Source of the DNA: Asticcacaulis sp. AC460 | GTDB lineage: Bacteria; Pseudomonadota; Alphaproteobacteria; Caulobacterales; Caulobacteraceae | DNA: 64,000 bases | Assembly: GCF_000495795.1 (NCBI RefSeq) | Contig: NZ_AWGD01000001.1 | Span: 1-64,000 of the forward strand | Direction: 5' to 3' | Shown here: in pieces, positions 9,102 through 18,374 of the stretch | Numbering within the stretch: the first letter of the stretch is position 1 | How the letters are laid out: each line of letters begins with the position of its first letter | Translations under genes and position numbers: made by a program | Notes under the pieces: model-generated | Database searches by the model: none | Seen by the model: the letters and a program-made list of their open reading frames with translations, nothing else | What the model was told of the DNA's origin: nothing

Positions 9102-10094
9102 ATGACCTTGCGTCTCATCCAGATCGTCAGCGCTTCGGGCGAGCGCCAGCTTGTCGCGGCCACCCAGGATGGGGCGCACCTCGTCAACGGCGTGGCGACC
9201 ACCTATGAGCTGGCAAAGGCGGCCATCTCGGCCGGCGTGTCGCTGGCTGCCCAGGTCGAAAAGCAGGGCACGGGCGACGCGGTCGATGTCGCCGTGGCCC
9301 TGTCGGAAGGCCGCGTCCTGTGCCCGATCGACCATCCCGACGCCTCGCACCTGCATGTGACGGGTACCGGCCTGACCCACCTGGGGTCGGCGGAAGGCCG
9401 CGACAAGATGCACAAGGCGGCTTCCCAGGCCGAGGTCCAGACCGATTCGATGCGCATGTTCCTCATGGGCGTGAAGAACGGCAAGCCAGCGGTTGGCGAG
9501 ACGGGTGTCCAGCCGGAATGGTTCTACAAGGGCAATGGCAACACCCTGGTCGGGCCGAACGCGCCCCTGACCTCGCCCAGCTTTGCCGAAGACGGCGGCG
9601 AAGAGCCGGAAATGGCCGGCATCTATGTCATCGGTGACGACGGCACGCCGTACCGTATCGGATGGGCGATCGCCAACGAGTTCTCGGACCACGTGGTCGA
9701 AAAGCAGAACTACCTGTGGCTGGCCCACTCGAAGCTGCGGCCGGCATCGCTGGGCGTCGAGATCCTGACCGGTGAGCTGCCGAGGGACGTTCGCGGCACG
9801 TCGCGCATCTGGCGTGGCAATGAGGTAATCTGGGAAAAGCCCTTCATCTCGGGCGAGGACAACATGTCCCACAGCTTCGACAACCTGGAACACCACCACT
9901 TCAAGTACGAACTGTTCCGCACGCCCGGCGACATCCACGTCCATTGCTTCGGCACGGCCACCGCGTCCTTCGCCGATGGCGTGAAGACCCAGGACGGCGA
10001 CGTCTTCGAAATCACCGCCGACGCCTTCCTGTACGGGCTGAAGAACCCGTTGCAGACCGAGGTGGAACGGAAGGTGACGGTGACAGCGTTGTAG
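9102..10094 (+). CDS. araD1: AraD1/GguC-family protein, fumarylacetoacetase-like fold
   Basis: 330 residues with no signal peptide. The C-terminal two thirds carry features of the FAH superfamily (WFYKGNGNTLVGPNAPL, GDDGEEPEMAGIYV-like acidic metal-binding stretch EDGGEEPEMAGI, IGWAIANEFSDH, KLRPASLGVEI). The overall pattern matches the GguC/AraD1 group, proposed to act on 2-keto-3-deoxy-L-arabonate in oxidative L-arabinose catabolism. A good Shine-Dalgarno (AGGAGG) lies 6-7 bp upstream of the ATG. It is divergent from a FadR-type regulator with an operator-like site between. Within the locus it would act in the cytoplasm after GH51 releases arabinose. Upstream oxidative enzymes such as arabinose dehydrogenase are not in the window. 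Confidence 0.8.
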   Translation: MTLRLIQIVSASGERQLVAATQDGAHLVNGVATTYELAKAAISAGVSLAAQVEKQGTGDAVDVAVALSEGRVLCPIDHPDASHLHVTGTGLTHLGSAEGRDKMHKAASQAEVQTDSMRMFLMGVKNGKPAVGETGVQPEWFYKGNGNTLVGPNAPLTSPSFAEDGGEEPEMAGIYVIGDDGTPYRIGWAIANEFSDHVVEKQNYLWLAHSKLRPASLGVEILTGELPRDVRGTSRIWRGNEVIWEKPFISGEDNMSHSFDNLEHHHFKYELFRTPGDIHVHCFGTATASFADGVKTQDGDVFEITADAFLYGLKNPLQTEVERKVTVTAL

Positions 10095-10149
10095 GAAGAG
10101 GCAGGGGTCGCGGACCCCTGCACCCCATAACTCGACGGTGTTTACTTCA

Positions 10150-10197
10150 TTCCATAATAAAAGCCGGGGCCCTAACGCCCCGGCTTTTATTATGGAA
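10150..10197. terminator. Bidirectional hairpin terminator
   Basis: A perfect 21-bp inverted repeat with a 6-base loop (CCTAAC), GC core GCCGGGGC, with TTTTATTATGG on one side and its complement on the other. It sits between the convergent araD1-like and GH43 genes and has a T-rich tail in both directions. Confidence 0.9.
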
Positions 10198-10254
10198 AAA
10201 AGGTAAGCGCTATCGCGTTACGAGGTGCAGGAGGCTGCGCCTCCTGCCTCTTCC

Positions 10255-11238
10255 CTACACCGTTGGCCACCCGTCCACCGTCCAGTTCAGCGCCTGGATC
10301 CGCAGTGTCGGCCTTCCGCCGGCCTGGCCGTCATAGCTGTGATAGACGATGTAGTGCACGCCCGCGTCTTCAAAGACGGCGCAATGCCCCGGCCCTTTCC
10401 AGCGCTCATCGGCCTGAAGCACCATCCGCCCGCCGCCGTCGAGCAGCTTCACGCCCTTGTCGTCGACATAGGGGCCTTCGACCGCGGCCGAACGCCCGAC
10501 GACAGTGTAGTAGCTGCTGTTCACCCCTTTGCAGCAGAAATCATAGGACGCAAACAGATAGTACCACTCGCCCCGCCGGATGATAAACGGCGCCTCGACC
10601 GCGCCCGGCATCGGCCGGCTGGCGATGTTCTTCGGCTTCTTGACCCGGTTCTTCGGCTTGCCTGTCTTCGGATCAGCCTCGAAGAGCTGTATCCCCGACC
10701 AGAACGATCCGAACGCAATCCAGTGCTTGCCCTGGGCGTCGATCAGATAGTTGGAATCGATGGCGTTGTACCTGTTGTGGACGTCGGATTCGACCACCAC
10801 CCCCTCGTCCTTCCACCCGAAGGCCGGATCGGACGTATCCAGGGTCGGCGAGGTCAACAGCCCAATCACCGATCGGTTCGAGCCGAAGGTCGAGGCCGAA
10901 TAGTACAAATGGAACTTGCCGTTAAAGAAGGCGATGTCCGGCGCCCACGCCCCCCGCGTTCCGGGTACCGCATCCGTCACCCACTTCGGAAACTCGCGCA
11001 GCACATGGCCCTTCAAGGTCCAGGTCACCAGATCCGGCGAGGTCCGCCAAAAGATCAGCCCGCCCTCGCGCAACTGCGACGTCGAGAACAGGTGATAGAC
11101 GTCCTTGTCCTTGATGATGCACGGATCGTGCACCGGCGACAGGTCGCCGCTCAGCCGGTCGCTCAGGCTCTGGGCCTGCGTCGCGCCGGCGAACCCCAGC
11201 CCCGCCAGCCCACCCATTATTTGCCGTTTCGTAATCAT
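10255..11238 (-). CDS. Secreted GH43-family arabinanase-like hydrolase
   Basis: 327 residues from the ATG at 11238, preferred over an upstream ATG because GAGGAGG lies just before it and the protein then starts with a signal peptide (MITKRQIMGGLAGLGFAGATQAQ). The five-bladed propeller catalytic residues of GH43 are visible: D38 in SPVHDPCIIK, D161 in NAIDSN and E215 in VEAPFI. The sequence AWAPDIAFFNGKFHLYYSAS is typical of arabinan endo-1,5-alpha-L-arabinosidase-like members. It would cut arabinan outside the cytoplasm. It lies downstream of the TonB receptor gene at 11384 on the same strand, but a hairpin terminator separates them. Confidence 0.88.
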   Translation of the reverse strand: MITKRQIMGGLAGLGFAGATQAQSLSDRLSGDLSPVHDPCIIKDKDVYHLFSTSQLREGGLIFWRTSPDLVTWTLKGHVLREFPKWVTDAVPGTRGAWAPDIAFFNGKFHLYYSASTFGSNRSVIGLLTSPTLDTSDPAFGWKDEGVVVESDVHNRYNAIDSNYLIDAQGKHWIAFGSFWSGIQLFEADPKTGKPKNRVKKPKNIASRPMPGAVEAPFIIRRGEWYYLFASYDFCCKGVNSSYYTVVGRSAAVEGPYVDDKGVKLLDGGGRMVLQADERWKGPGHCAVFEDAGVHYIVYHSYDGQAGGRPTLRIQALNWTVDGWPTV

Positions 11239-11301
11239 GGGGACCTCCTCGCCGCGTGCCGGAGAGTGGAGGCCACTTTGGGGCATGAGGCAATCTCAAA
11301 A

Positions 11302-11340
11302 GAAAAAAAGGGCGCCGGCGCGAAGTATGCGACGGCGCCC
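11302..11340 (-). terminator. Rho-independent terminator after TonB receptor gene
   Basis: Read on the minus strand, an 8-bp GGGCGCCG stem pairs with CGGCGCCC and is followed by seven T residues. It lies between the receptor stop codon and the GH43 start, so it may end or attenuate transcription into GH43. Confidence 0.75.
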
Positions 11341-11383
11341 GAATAGGGTCTTTAGGTTAGGAGATTAAAGACCTTGGGAGAAG

Positions 11384-14221
11384 TCAGTTGAAGCGCCACC
11401 GCAGGCCGACCGCGAACGAGCGGCTCCACAGGGTGCTGACGTGGTTGAAGGTGTCCGGACCGCCGGCATCACCGAACTTGTAGTAGTTCTGGCCGATTTC
11501 GTCGGTCAGGTTGACGGCGTCGAACGAGATCGACAGCTTGTCGTTGATGTCATAGTTGATCTGGAAGTCCAGGCTGCTTTCCGGCTTGGCCCACACACCC
11601 AGCGGGTTGGCGAACAGGCGGGCTTCGTTGAAAGCCAGGAAGTCGTCGCGCCAGACATAGGACAGGCGGGCGCCGATCGGCCCCTTATCGTAGGCCAGGG
11701 TGGCGTTGTAGGAGAAGTCCGACACGCCGAAGAAGGCCGATTGATCTTCACCCAGATAGACCGGCGTCGCACCCGAAGTGTCGTACAGCGGGATGTTCTG
11801 CGACGAGTCGAGCCAGGTCACGCTGGCCTGAACGCCCAGGCCGTCCAGGAAGTCCGGCAGGTAATCCGGGAAGTAGGTCAGGCCGAGTTCGGCGCCTTCC
11901 AGCGTCCCGTTCGAAGCGTTGACCGGCTGGCTGATCAGGAACTTGTCGGTATTCAGGCCGCTGCCCGGAATGGTGACGATATTCGGCGTGGTCACGACCA
12001 GACCTTCGATCTCACGCTTGAACACGGTCAGGTGCACAACGCTGTCGCGGGCGAAGTACCATTCGACCGCCACGTCCTGGTTCTTGGACTCGGTCGGTTC
12101 CAGATCCGGGTTGCCACGGTTACCTGAACCACGCCCGATGTTCGACAGGTCACCAGTCAGGGTGAAGTTCGGGTTCAGTGCGCCGAAATCCGGACGGCGC
12201 AGGGTCTCGCCGTAGTTATACCGGACGCGGATATCATCGGTCAGGTCGTAACGCAGGGTCAGGCTCGGCAGCAGACGGGCGACATAGGCATCCTGGCTGG
12301 TGGTGACGTGCGAAATACGGTCGGTGAAGGTCATGTCGGTGTTGACCGACACATAGCGCCAGCCGGCATTGATCAGCAGCGGACGACCGAAGACCTGCGG
12401 TTCGAGATCGACCTGGGCGTAAACCGCGGTCGTGGCTTCCTGAACACGGAAGTCCTCGTTCATATTGATGCCCGCGCTGGTGACGACGTGAGCATCGCCA
12501 TTCTTGTAGCGTTGGCGGACTTCATCGGCATGTGCGTACAGCCAGCGGCCGTCCGGAAGGACCCAGGACGACGGCACATTGGCGCGGCCGTCGAAGAAGT
12601 TTTCGTTATAGAACATGGCTTCTGCCGGCAGGCTCGACAGAGGCTGGCCCAGGAAGGAGTCCTGGCCCCAGAAGTAATGCTTGGCGCCGCGGTCGTCGAA
12701 GCGGACGCCGAAGCTGACCTTCTTCAGGATCGGGTCATCCGACACCCAGTCGCCGTCCAGCGACAGGGTAAGCGCATCGCCCTTGTCCTGATTGATGTTG
12801 TCGTAGAACTGGGCAATGTTCCACAGGTTCGGATTGGTCAGGACATCGTCCGGACCGGAGAAGCTGTAGGACGGGAGACCATCCTTGTCGTTGAAGTCGA
12901 TGACAATGTCATGACCGGCGCGATCGGTGCGGACGGCGAAGAAGTCCGACTGGAAGTCGCTCTTCTGATACGACAGGTCGCCGATCAGGGTCAGGTTGTC
13001 GAAGCGCCACTTGCCGTTCAACGCGAAAACGTGGGTGTCGGTCTTCTGACGGGTAAAGTCTGACGAGTTGAAACCGTAGATGTCATGCACCGAGCGCGAC
13101 TTGATGATGTTCGTACCCGGGATCAGCTTGATACCCGAAATGTCCGACGGCGTCAGCGAACCCCACCAATCGACGAACGAGAAGTTCATGCTATTGAAGA
13201 GGTCGTTGCGATAGCCCTCGTAGAAATATTCGAAGGTGTATTCCGACGTGTCGTTGGGCTTCCACTGGAAGGCGGCGTTAAGAGCCGGACGCTCGCGGTC
13301 ACCGATCAGGTCGGTGGCGATCATGGCGTCACGCGACAGGTAGTAAGGCGTTTGCACACCGTCGACAGGCAGCTTGGAACCCGGCGCGTAAGGCAGACCG
13401 GTTTCCAGACCCGTCGGCCACGGCGACCGCGGATTGTCCGGGAACAGGCGCTGCAACGGCACCCAGCCGGCCGGCGGCGTTTCCGTAAGGAACGGCACGC
13501 TGGCGCCGACGTTCAGGTCCTGATTGCGATATTGCGTTTTGGCATACGACAGGTTCACCAAGGCGCCGACCTGACCCGCGCCGGTGTCCCAGCGGTTCGA
13601 AATCAGGACGCTGGCGTTCGGGTTCATCTTGTCGCGCTGCTCATGATAGATGCCGCGCACGGCCGCCGACATCTGGAAGCCGGCAAAGTCGAACGGGCGA
13701 TAGGTGCCGACGTCGATCTGGCCGGCAATACCGGTTTCGATCTGCTCTGCGGTACGGGTCTTGTAGACGTCGATACGGTTGATCAGGTTGGCCGGAATGT
13801 CCTGCAGCGCCAATTGGCGGCCCGTGCCGGTGAAAACGAAACGGCCGTTCCAGGTCGTGGTGATATCCGGCATGCCGCGGATGGAGATGCCCGAAACTTC
13901 GCCATTGGCGCGGTTGGTCACCTGGATGCCCGGGACGCGCTGCAGCGCTTCGACGACGTTGTTGTCCGGCAGCTTGCCGATGTCTTCGGCGATGACCGAA
14001 TCGACGATCTGGGTCGAACGACGCTTGGTGGCGACGGCCTTGGCCATCGAGGCCCGCACGCCACGAACGACCACTTGGTCTTCCGGCGGCGCCGCGGCGG
14101 CCGGTGCGTCCTGGGCCATGACGGCCGAAGCGCCCATGCCCAGCGCCACGACGGACACGGCCGTCAGGCAAAGAATTTTCAGATTGCGACCACGACGAAG
14201 GGTCGACGAGATGTCAGACAT
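11384..14221 (-). CDS. TonB-dependent receptor, Xanthomonas/Caulobacter carbohydrate type
   Basis: 945 residues from the ATG at 14221, which has GGGAG 9 bp upstream; a longer frame to 14299 would cross the operator. It has a basic N-terminus, a hydrophobic signal segment (LKILCLTAVSVVALGMGASAVMAQ), then the plug words VVVRGVRASMAKAV, DIGKLPDNNVVEALQRVPGI and ISIRGMPDITTTWNGR (about 50-130), and a long barrel ending GLRWRFN. A perfect palindrome TATTGTCCGACAATA lies 52 bp before the start, so it is the best supported target of the local FadR-type regulator. Neighbours GH43 and GH51 suggest arabino-oligosaccharides as cargo; this is inference. Confidence 0.9.
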   Translation of the reverse strand: MSDISSTLRRGRNLKILCLTAVSVVALGMGASAVMAQDAPAAAAPPEDQVVVRGVRASMAKAVATKRRSTQIVDSVIAEDIGKLPDNNVVEALQRVPGIQVTNRANGEVSGISIRGMPDITTTWNGRFVFTGTGRQLALQDIPANLINRIDVYKTRTAEQIETGIAGQIDVGTYRPFDFAGFQMSAAVRGIYHEQRDKMNPNASVLISNRWDTGAGQVGALVNLSYAKTQYRNQDLNVGASVPFLTETPPAGWVPLQRLFPDNPRSPWPTGLETGLPYAPGSKLPVDGVQTPYYLSRDAMIATDLIGDRERPALNAAFQWKPNDTSEYTFEYFYEGYRNDLFNSMNFSFVDWWGSLTPSDISGIKLIPGTNIIKSRSVHDIYGFNSSDFTRQKTDTHVFALNGKWRFDNLTLIGDLSYQKSDFQSDFFAVRTDRAGHDIVIDFNDKDGLPSYSFSGPDDVLTNPNLWNIAQFYDNINQDKGDALTLSLDGDWVSDDPILKKVSFGVRFDDRGAKHYFWGQDSFLGQPLSSLPAEAMFYNENFFDGRANVPSSWVLPDGRWLYAHADEVRQRYKNGDAHVVTSAGINMNEDFRVQEATTAVYAQVDLEPQVFGRPLLINAGWRYVSVNTDMTFTDRISHVTTSQDAYVARLLPSLTLRYDLTDDIRVRYNYGETLRRPDFGALNPNFTLTGDLSNIGRGSGNRGNPDLEPTESKNQDVAVEWYFARDSVVHLTVFKREIEGLVVTTPNIVTIPGSGLNTDKFLISQPVNASNGTLEGAELGLTYFPDYLPDFLDGLGVQASVTWLDSSQNIPLYDTSGATPVYLGEDQSAFFGVSDFSYNATLAYDKGPIGARLSYVWRDDFLAFNEARLFANPLGVWAKPESSLDFQINYDINDKLSISFDAVNLTDEIGQNYYKFGDAGGPDTFNHVSTLWSRSFAVGLRWRFN

Positions 14222-14272
14222 TTTTAGCTCCCTGGCAGAATGGTTCAATTTGGGCCTGAACCTATGCTGCGA

Positions 14273-14287
14273 TATTGTCCGACAATA
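14273..14287. promoter_or_regulatory. Perfect palindromic FadR-type operator
   Basis: TATTGTCCGACAATA is a perfect inverted repeat around a central C, and it matches the FadR-subfamily consensus TNGTNNNACNA. It lies 52 bp upstream of the TonB receptor start at 14221. Confidence 0.65.
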
Positions 14288-14324
14288 ATCCCCTGTCAAT
14301 AGCGCAAGCGGTGCTCAGTCTCTT

Positions 14325-14540
14325 TTTGTCTGATTTATGAACCCAATGTCTCATAAGCGCAACAACGCCACAAACTTCACCAGCAAAATCAAGGCTGTAA
14401 TTTTTTACAAATGAAAGTCACGAGCGTCAAAATTGCGATCTGGCGACTTTATCCATTAGATTTCAGTGCGTTTCACGCTGTTCTGGTACGACATAAAAGG
14501 GTGGAAAGCTCCGAATAGCGCTTTAGCGTCGTCCGACAAA
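14325..14540. promoter_or_regulatory. Two weaker operator-like sites in the receptor upstream region
   Basis: The 342-bp gap between the receptor and GH51 genes holds, besides the strong palindrome at 14273, TTTGTCTGATTTA at 14325-14337 and GTCGTCCGACAAA at 14528-14540. Each keeps one good half-site. The rest of the gap is AT-rich with no gene seen. Confidence 0.35.
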
Positions 14541-14563
14541 TAGACAAACCGCCCCGACCTCGC

Positions 14564-16075
14564 CTATGCCATCAACGTGAACACGTTCCAGGATTGCGGC
14601 TTCAAGGTCGCCGTAAATCGGCTGCCGCTGATTCGCGCTGTCCCGTTCGGCTTGGGCGAAACCGCATCGGGCGCTGCCTTGGAATTGATCGCCTTCAGGT
14701 TCGGATCATACAGTTCCTGCGACTCACCCACCTTCAACGCCTCCCCCAATCCGCGCAGGTCGACATCCAGCTCCATCGTCTCCTCGGTCGAGCGATTCAA
14801 AGCAAACAGGCTGACCTGACCCGTTTCCGGATTAAAGACCCCGCAGGCGATCAGGTGCGGCACCTCGCCATGCGCCTTGGTCGTAAAGGTCGTGCTATCG
14901 ACCTTCAACTTCAGGATTTCGCCGTGACCATTGCGGGTGCAGTCAGCGATCGGATGGAAGATGGTCTGGCGCCAGGCCGGTCCACCGGTTTCGGTGAAGA
15001 TCGGCCCGATGACGTTGACCAGTTGCGCCAGGCAGGCCGCCTTGACGCGGTCGGCGCGGTTCATCAGGGTCAGCAGGGCGCCACCGACCACCAGGGCGTC
15101 CTCGAAATTGTACAGTTCTTCCAGCAACGGCGGCGCTTCGGGCCAGCCGGGCTTCTTCAGGTCTTCGGGGCGGTGGGCCTTGTACCAGACGTTCCACTCG
15201 TCGAAGGACAGCATGATACGCTTCTTCGACCGGCGCTTGGCCGCGACCGCATCCGACACCGCGATGATCTCGTCGATATAGACCTTCAAATTGTCGATCT
15301 CGCCGAAAAACTCGGCGATGTCATTGCCATCGTTGCGGAAATAGGCGTGCAGCGAGATGAAATCGACCTGCTCGAAACACTCGTCCAGCACCTCATATTC
15401 CCACTTGGCGTAGGTCGGCATGGCGCGCTGCGACGACCCGCACGCCGCCAGCTCCAGATCCGGCGAAATCCAGCGCATCACCTTGGCCGTCTCCCGCGCT
15501 AAGGCGCCGTACTCCTTCGCCGTCTTGGCGCAGGTCTGCCACGGCCCGTCCATTTCGTTGCCCAGGCACCAGAACTTGATGTTGTGCGGCTCGGGGAAGC
15601 CGTGCGACTTGCGCAGGTCCGAAAACTTGGTACCGCCCGGGTGGTTGCAGTATTCCAGGAAATCGCGCGCCTCGGCAGGACCGCGCGTGCCCAGGTTGAC
15701 GGCGAACATCGGCTCGACCCCGGCCTTGTTGGCCCAGACCATGAACTCATTGGTGCCGAACTGGTTGGTCTCGGTCGAGGCCCAGGCCAGATCCAGACGC
15801 ACCGGACGGTCTTCCTTGGGGCCGACGCCGTCTTCCCAGTCATAACCCGACAGGAAATTGCCGCCGGGATAGCGCACGACCGTGACGCCCAGCTCCTTGG
15901 TCAGCGCCAGCACATCGCCGCGAAAGCCATGCTCATCAGCCGTGGCATGGCCAGGCTCATAGATGCCGCCATAGACGCAGCGCCCCAGGTGCTCGACAAA
16001 GGTGCCGAAGACACGACGGTCCAGCGGGGCGACGATAAAGTCGCGGTCGGCGACGATCTTGGCGGTCAATGTCAT
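14564..16075 (-). CDS. GH51 alpha-L-arabinofuranosidase, cytoplasmic
   Basis: 503 residues, the usual length, and no signal peptide, so it acts inside the cell. Conserved GH51 words include FGTFVEHLGRCVYGGIYEP, VVRYPGGNFLSGYDWEDGVGP, the acid/base E174 in WCLGNEMDGPWQ and the nucleophile E293 in LSFDEWNVWY; both positions match the spacing of characterised bacterial GH51 enzymes. A C-terminal beta-sandwich follows. The start overlaps the stop of the solute-binding protein gene by 4 bp (ATGA), making it the last gene of the ABC importer operon. It would release L-arabinose from imported arabino-oligosaccharides. Confidence 0.95.
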   Translation of the reverse strand: MTLTAKIVADRDFIVAPLDRRVFGTFVEHLGRCVYGGIYEPGHATADEHGFRGDVLALTKELGVTVVRYPGGNFLSGYDWEDGVGPKEDRPVRLDLAWASTETNQFGTNEFMVWANKAGVEPMFAVNLGTRGPAEARDFLEYCNHPGGTKFSDLRKSHGFPEPHNIKFWCLGNEMDGPWQTCAKTAKEYGALARETAKVMRWISPDLELAACGSSQRAMPTYAKWEYEVLDECFEQVDFISLHAYFRNDGNDIAEFFGEIDNLKVYIDEIIAVSDAVAAKRRSKKRIMLSFDEWNVWYKAHRPEDLKKPGWPEAPPLLEELYNFEDALVVGGALLTLMNRADRVKAACLAQLVNVIGPIFTETGGPAWRQTIFHPIADCTRNGHGEILKLKVDSTTFTTKAHGEVPHLIACGVFNPETGQVSLFALNRSTEETMELDVDLRGLGEALKVGESQELYDPNLKAINSKAAPDAVSPKPNGTARISGSRFTATLKPQSWNVFTLMA

Positions 16076-17418
16076 CGGTCTTGTCTCGAAAGCACATGGA
16101 AAAGCAGGTCATTGACCCGGTGTTCGGCGTCGGAAAGCGCCTGGTCGACGCTCTTGTGGCCGCGAATGGCCGAGGCCATTTCGTCGCCGACAATGTCCTG
16201 GATGGCGAACTGGCGCTCGACGCCGGCGGGCAGGGTCTTGCCCGTAGAAGCCAACGCGACGATGTCGTTACGGTGCGGCAGGCTGAGATACTGAGCGCTC
16301 TGCGCAACATCCTTTTGCGTCGGCAGGTGGCCGGTCCGCGCCCAGTCATAGTCGTGGGCCTGCAGGAACTTCATCAGCTTCAACACGGCGGCGCGTTCGG
16401 CCGGCGTGCGGTCGCGTTTCGGCATCACCCAGGCATGGCCGTCGACATAGGCGGCCTGCTCGGTACCGAACAGCATCGGATAGGGCTTCACCGCATAGCC
16501 ATGATACAGCGGCCGGCCCTCGGTATTGGCCTCGGCTTCGAAGGTGCCGATCATCCACGTCCCCACCAGGCAGATACCACCCTCCCCGTTCAGGAAAGCC
16601 GCCATGGCCGCGGGATAATCCTGGCCCGGCGCCATCAGGCCCTCGGCATAGATCTGCTTGAACAGATTGACGATGCGGCGGGCTTCCGGCGTGTTCAGCC
16701 GGATGGTCTTCGGGTCGCTGAAGAAGACCGCCTTCTGGTCCAACAGGTAGGTGAACATGTTGCGCGTAAAGGCGGCGCGTTCGTTATCGGTCGGCTGCAG
16801 CAGGTAGGGCAGGCCGGTCTTCGCCTTGAACTGCCGCGCCTGGGCCAGCAGTTCCTCGGGATTGTGCGGCAGGATCGGCTGACCGTCGCGGACCAGTCCG
16901 GCCTTGGCGAACAGGTTCATATTGACATGCCAGAGTTGGGTCCAGTTATCGAACGGCATGCCATAGACCTGCCCGTCGATGGTCACGCCGTTGCGCGCCG
17001 CCGGCGTGAAGTTATCGACATCCAGGCCAACCTCTTTGAACCCACCATCCAGCGGCTCGATCAGGCCACGCGAGGCGAAATCGGGCATGGCCGACATGTG
17101 CATGGTGGCAATATCGGGCGGATCACCGGAGGCGAACTGCGCCGATAGCTGGTCGTAACCGGGCCATGGCGCGATATTGACCTTGAGCCTGATATCGGGA
17201 TTGGCCTTCTGGAACTCATCGAGCAGGTGGGTGACGACTTCGCATTCGCCGTCGGGATTCTTGATCGGCGCCTGGCCTTGCGGGACATTGGCGCGGCACT
17301 CCCCGAAGATGCGCTGCACCGTCACCTCGGTCACATCCGACTTCGGCTGACACGCAGCCAAAGCAAGACACGCAATCGCCGCCAACACGGTGACAATGCT
17401 GTTCTGCGGTCGGCACAT
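16072..17418 (-). CDS. ABC sugar transporter solute-binding lipoprotein
   Basis: 448 residues from the ATG at 17418. The first 23 residues form a lipoprotein signal (MCRPQNSIVTVLAAIACLALAAC) with a lipobox LAAC, which decides the start; longer frames would run through the repeat upstream. The body is a type I extracellular solute-binding protein of the MalE/UgpB kind (VTHLLDEFQKANPDIRLKV, PPDIATMHMSAMPDFASRGL, GMPFDNWTQLWHVN). It is fourth in an operon after the ATPase and two permeases and overlaps GH51. Together they import an oligosaccharide, by context an arabino-oligosaccharide. Confidence 0.92.
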   Translation of the reverse strand: MCRPQNSIVTVLAAIACLALAACQPKSDVTEVTVQRIFGECRANVPQGQAPIKNPDGECEVVTHLLDEFQKANPDIRLKVNIAPWPGYDQLSAQFASGDPPDIATMHMSAMPDFASRGLIEPLDGGFKEVGLDVDNFTPAARNGVTIDGQVYGMPFDNWTQLWHVNMNLFAKAGLVRDGQPILPHNPEELLAQARQFKAKTGLPYLLQPTDNERAAFTRNMFTYLLDQKAVFFSDPKTIRLNTPEARRIVNLFKQIYAEGLMAPGQDYPAAMAAFLNGEGGICLVGTWMIGTFEAEANTEGRPLYHGYAVKPYPMLFGTEQAAYVDGHAWVMPKRDRTPAERAAVLKLMKFLQAHDYDWARTGHLPTQKDVAQSAQYLSLPHRNDIVALASTGKTLPAGVERQFAIQDIVGDEMASAIRGHKSVDQALSDAEHRVNDLLFHVLSRQDR

Positions 17419-17429
17419 ACTTACCTTAT

Positions 17430-17499
17430 CCCTCCCCGTTATACGGGGAGGTGGATTATTTGCTGGAAGCAAATAAGACGGTGGGGGATTTGGCCCGCC
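17430..17499. repeat. REP-like element, TTTGCT/AGCAAA subtype
   Basis: CCTCCCCGT-ATA-ACGGGGAGG hairpin followed by TTTGCTGGAAGCAAA and GACGGTGGGGGATTTGGCCCGCC. Nearly identical copies occur at 48607 and 54048. It separates the permease and binding-protein genes in the ABC operon. Confidence 0.8.
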
Positions 17500-17537
17500 G
17501 AAGGCTCCCTTAGCAACCCAGCTTCTTAACAACCCGA

Positions 17538-18374
17538 TCATCGTATCGCCGCTCCCGCCACCGCGCGCACGATGTACTTCTGGAAGATGATATAGACGAT
17601 CAGGATCGGCACGGCGGCAAACACCGCCTGGGTCATCAGATACCCCAGCCCCGAGGTCTGGGCGAAGTTGATCTGCGACGCCGACAAACCCACAGTAAGC
17701 GTAAACATGTCCGCCCGCGTTGCCGAAATCAGCGGCCACCAGTAGTCATTCCACGACCCCAGAAAGGTAAAGATCCCCAAGGTCGCCTGGGCCGGAATGG
17801 TCAGCGGCAACAACACCTTCCAGAAAATCTTGAACCGCGAGGCGTTGTCGAGGATGGCGGCCTCGTCCAGCTCCTTCGGGATGGCCTTGAAATACTGGGT
17901 CATCAGGAAGACGCCGAACGGGGCCGCCAATCCCGGCAGGATCAGACCGGGATAGGAATTATGCAGATGGAGGCCGGTGAACAACTGGTGGCGGGTGATG
18001 ATGACCGCCTGCTCGGGGATAGCCAACCCGAACAGCACCAGCAGGAAAATCTGGTCGCGATAGGGAAACTCCAGCCGGGCAAAACCGTAGCCGGCCAGCG
18101 ACGCCAGCACCAATACGCCGATCGTCTGCAATCCCGACACAATCACCGAGTTCATCAGCCAGCGGAACACGCCCGAACTTTTGGTGATGGCGGCGTAGTT
18201 CTCACCCGTATAGGGGCCATGAAACGCATTGGCCGTCGACTGCAGCAGGTCCGAATTGGACTTCAACGACAACAGCACGGTCCACATCAGTGGCACCAGC
18301 ATAATGAAGCCGAGCACGACCAGGGTCGCCAGGATGGCAATCTCACGCAACTTCTTTTGGGACGAGGCGCTCAT
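17538..18374 (-). CDS. Sugar ABC transporter permease, MalG type
   Basis: 278 residues from the ATG at 18374, which overlaps the stop of the upstream MalF-type gene (ATGA). Six hydrophobic segments are visible, the first at about 14-34 (IAILATLVVLGFIMLVPLMW). The EAA loop contacting the ATPase reads KELDEAAILDNASRFKIFWKVLLPL (about 185-210, outlined), as in MalG/UgpE proteins. A longer frame upstream would run into the previous gene. It forms the inner-membrane channel with the MalF-type protein. Confidence 0.92.
   Translation of the reverse strand: MSASSQKKLREIAILATLVVLGFIMLVPLMWTVLLSLKSNSDLLQSTANAFHGPYTGENYAAITKSSGVFRWLMNSVIVSGLQTIGVLVLASLAGYGFARLEFPYRDQIFLLVLFGLAIPEQAVIITRHQLFTGLHLHNSYPGLILPGLAAPFGVFLMTQYFKAIPKELDEAAILDNASRFKIFWKVLLPLTIPAQATLGIFTFLGSWNDYWWPLISATRADMFTLTVGLSASQINFAQTSGLGYLMTQAVFAAVPILIVYIIFQKYIVRAVAGAAIR

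Noticed and set aside
17418-17739. N-terminal extension of the solute-binding protein
   Set aside because: It crosses a REP-like element and the next gene; the lipoprotein signal begins at 17418.
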